From Candidatus Chisholmbacteria bacterium (GTDB taxonomy: Bacteria; Patescibacteriota; Microgenomatia; UBA1400; JACOWY01), in contig JACOWY010000024.1 of the NCBI GenBank assembly GCA_016176555.1, forward strand, positions 1 to 34,962: 34,962 nt of DNA. Direction: 5' to 3'. The notes beneath the pieces are model-generated. The model was not told where the DNA came from. It was given only the letters and a program-made list of their open reading frames with translations, and searched no databases. How positions within the stretch are numbered: position 1 is the first letter of the stretch; each line of letters opens with the position of its first letter. Positions 34,942 through 34,962 of the stretch are shown here, one piece after another. The position numbers and the translations under genes were made by a program.

Positions 34942-34962
34942 ACCTCCTTCGGGAGGTTTTTT
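34942..34962 (+). terminator. Riboswitch expression-platform terminator
   Basis: ACCTCC, UUCG tetraloop, GGAGGT, then at least five T to the window edge. Its GGAGG arm could also serve as, or mask, an SD site. A small TCAC/GTGA hairpin (34911-34924) lies between aptamer and terminator. Confidence 0.88.

Noticed and set aside
1-34962. Alternative genetic code (TGA as glycine, as in Gracilibacteria)
   Set aside because: TGA terminates genes such as the purine PRT (10605-10607) and the TIM-barrel gene, and no conserved glycine is coded by TGA.

Overview
The window looks like a stretch of chromosome from a Candidate Phyla Radiation (Patescibacteria, probably Microgenomates-like) bacterium. This is inference from gene content and style: a short EF-Ts, a small 4-helix-bundle protein, a RAYT transposase, a broken GIY-YIG gene, a salvage-weighted nucleotide gene set, many genes without Shine-Dalgarno (SD) sites, and very many short dispersed repeats. 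TGA is used as a stop, so the standard bacterial code applies. Most genes lie on the + strand; four are on the - strand (17.7-18.5 kb and 20.8-23.4 kb). I saw no rRNA, tRNA or CRISPR array.

Layout. 1-6.3 kb: tail of a Gly-rich protein, topA, dcd, a P-loop kinase/HAD fusion, a 4-helix-bundle gene, purB. 6.3-14.2 kb: nucleotide block with purA, tmk, a phosphoribosyltransferase (PRT)-like gene behind a promoter/hairpin/terminator leader, a remnant of a second PRT, a small acidic ORF, a purine PRT overlapping guaA, a P-loop kinase, an HD protein and a purine nucleoside phosphorylase. 14.5-19.4 kb: a 617-aa HD-like orphan, glyA, a cytidylate-kinase-like gene and folD. 19.5-21.9 kb: rpsB, tsf, a receiver-like protein and frr. 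21.9-24.6 kb: RAYT, a TIM-barrel protein and rseP. 24.6-29.4 kb: a repeat-rich gap with a phased 10-bp array, proS, another repeat-rich gap, a DHH/MYG1-like gene, a HIT protein, rpsU and ybeY. 29.5-31.7 kb: a dnaX broken into two frames, and ybaB preceded by a duplicate of its own 5' end. 31.8-34.96 kb: a PfkB (adenosine-kinase-like) gene, a GIY-YIG pseudogene, ahcY, and a SAM-I-family riboswitch with a promoter and a UUCG terminator at the window edge.

Functionally the genes favour nucleotide interconversion (PNP to PRT to purA/purB and guaA; dcd and tmk for dTTP), one-carbon supply (glyA, folD) and methyl-cycle clean-up (ahcY plus adenosine kinase next to a SAM riboswitch). The rest is core information processing.

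The most unusual content is non-coding. (1) Short-unit arrays (7-9 bp) recur, often as a forward array and its inverted partner around a cassette or just before a start codon. (2) A 9-bp GTACAARAA-type family also sits in frame inside topA (twice), rseP, rpsB and dnaX. (3) An array of 13 direct 10-bp repeats between rseP and proS is spaced 33-21-11 bp, close to whole helical turns. (4) Many start codons lie 6-8 bp after an extended -10 box, implying leaderless mRNAs; one is a palindromic promoter that serves two divergent genes. (5) Two genes carry a fragment of their own 5' end just upstream.
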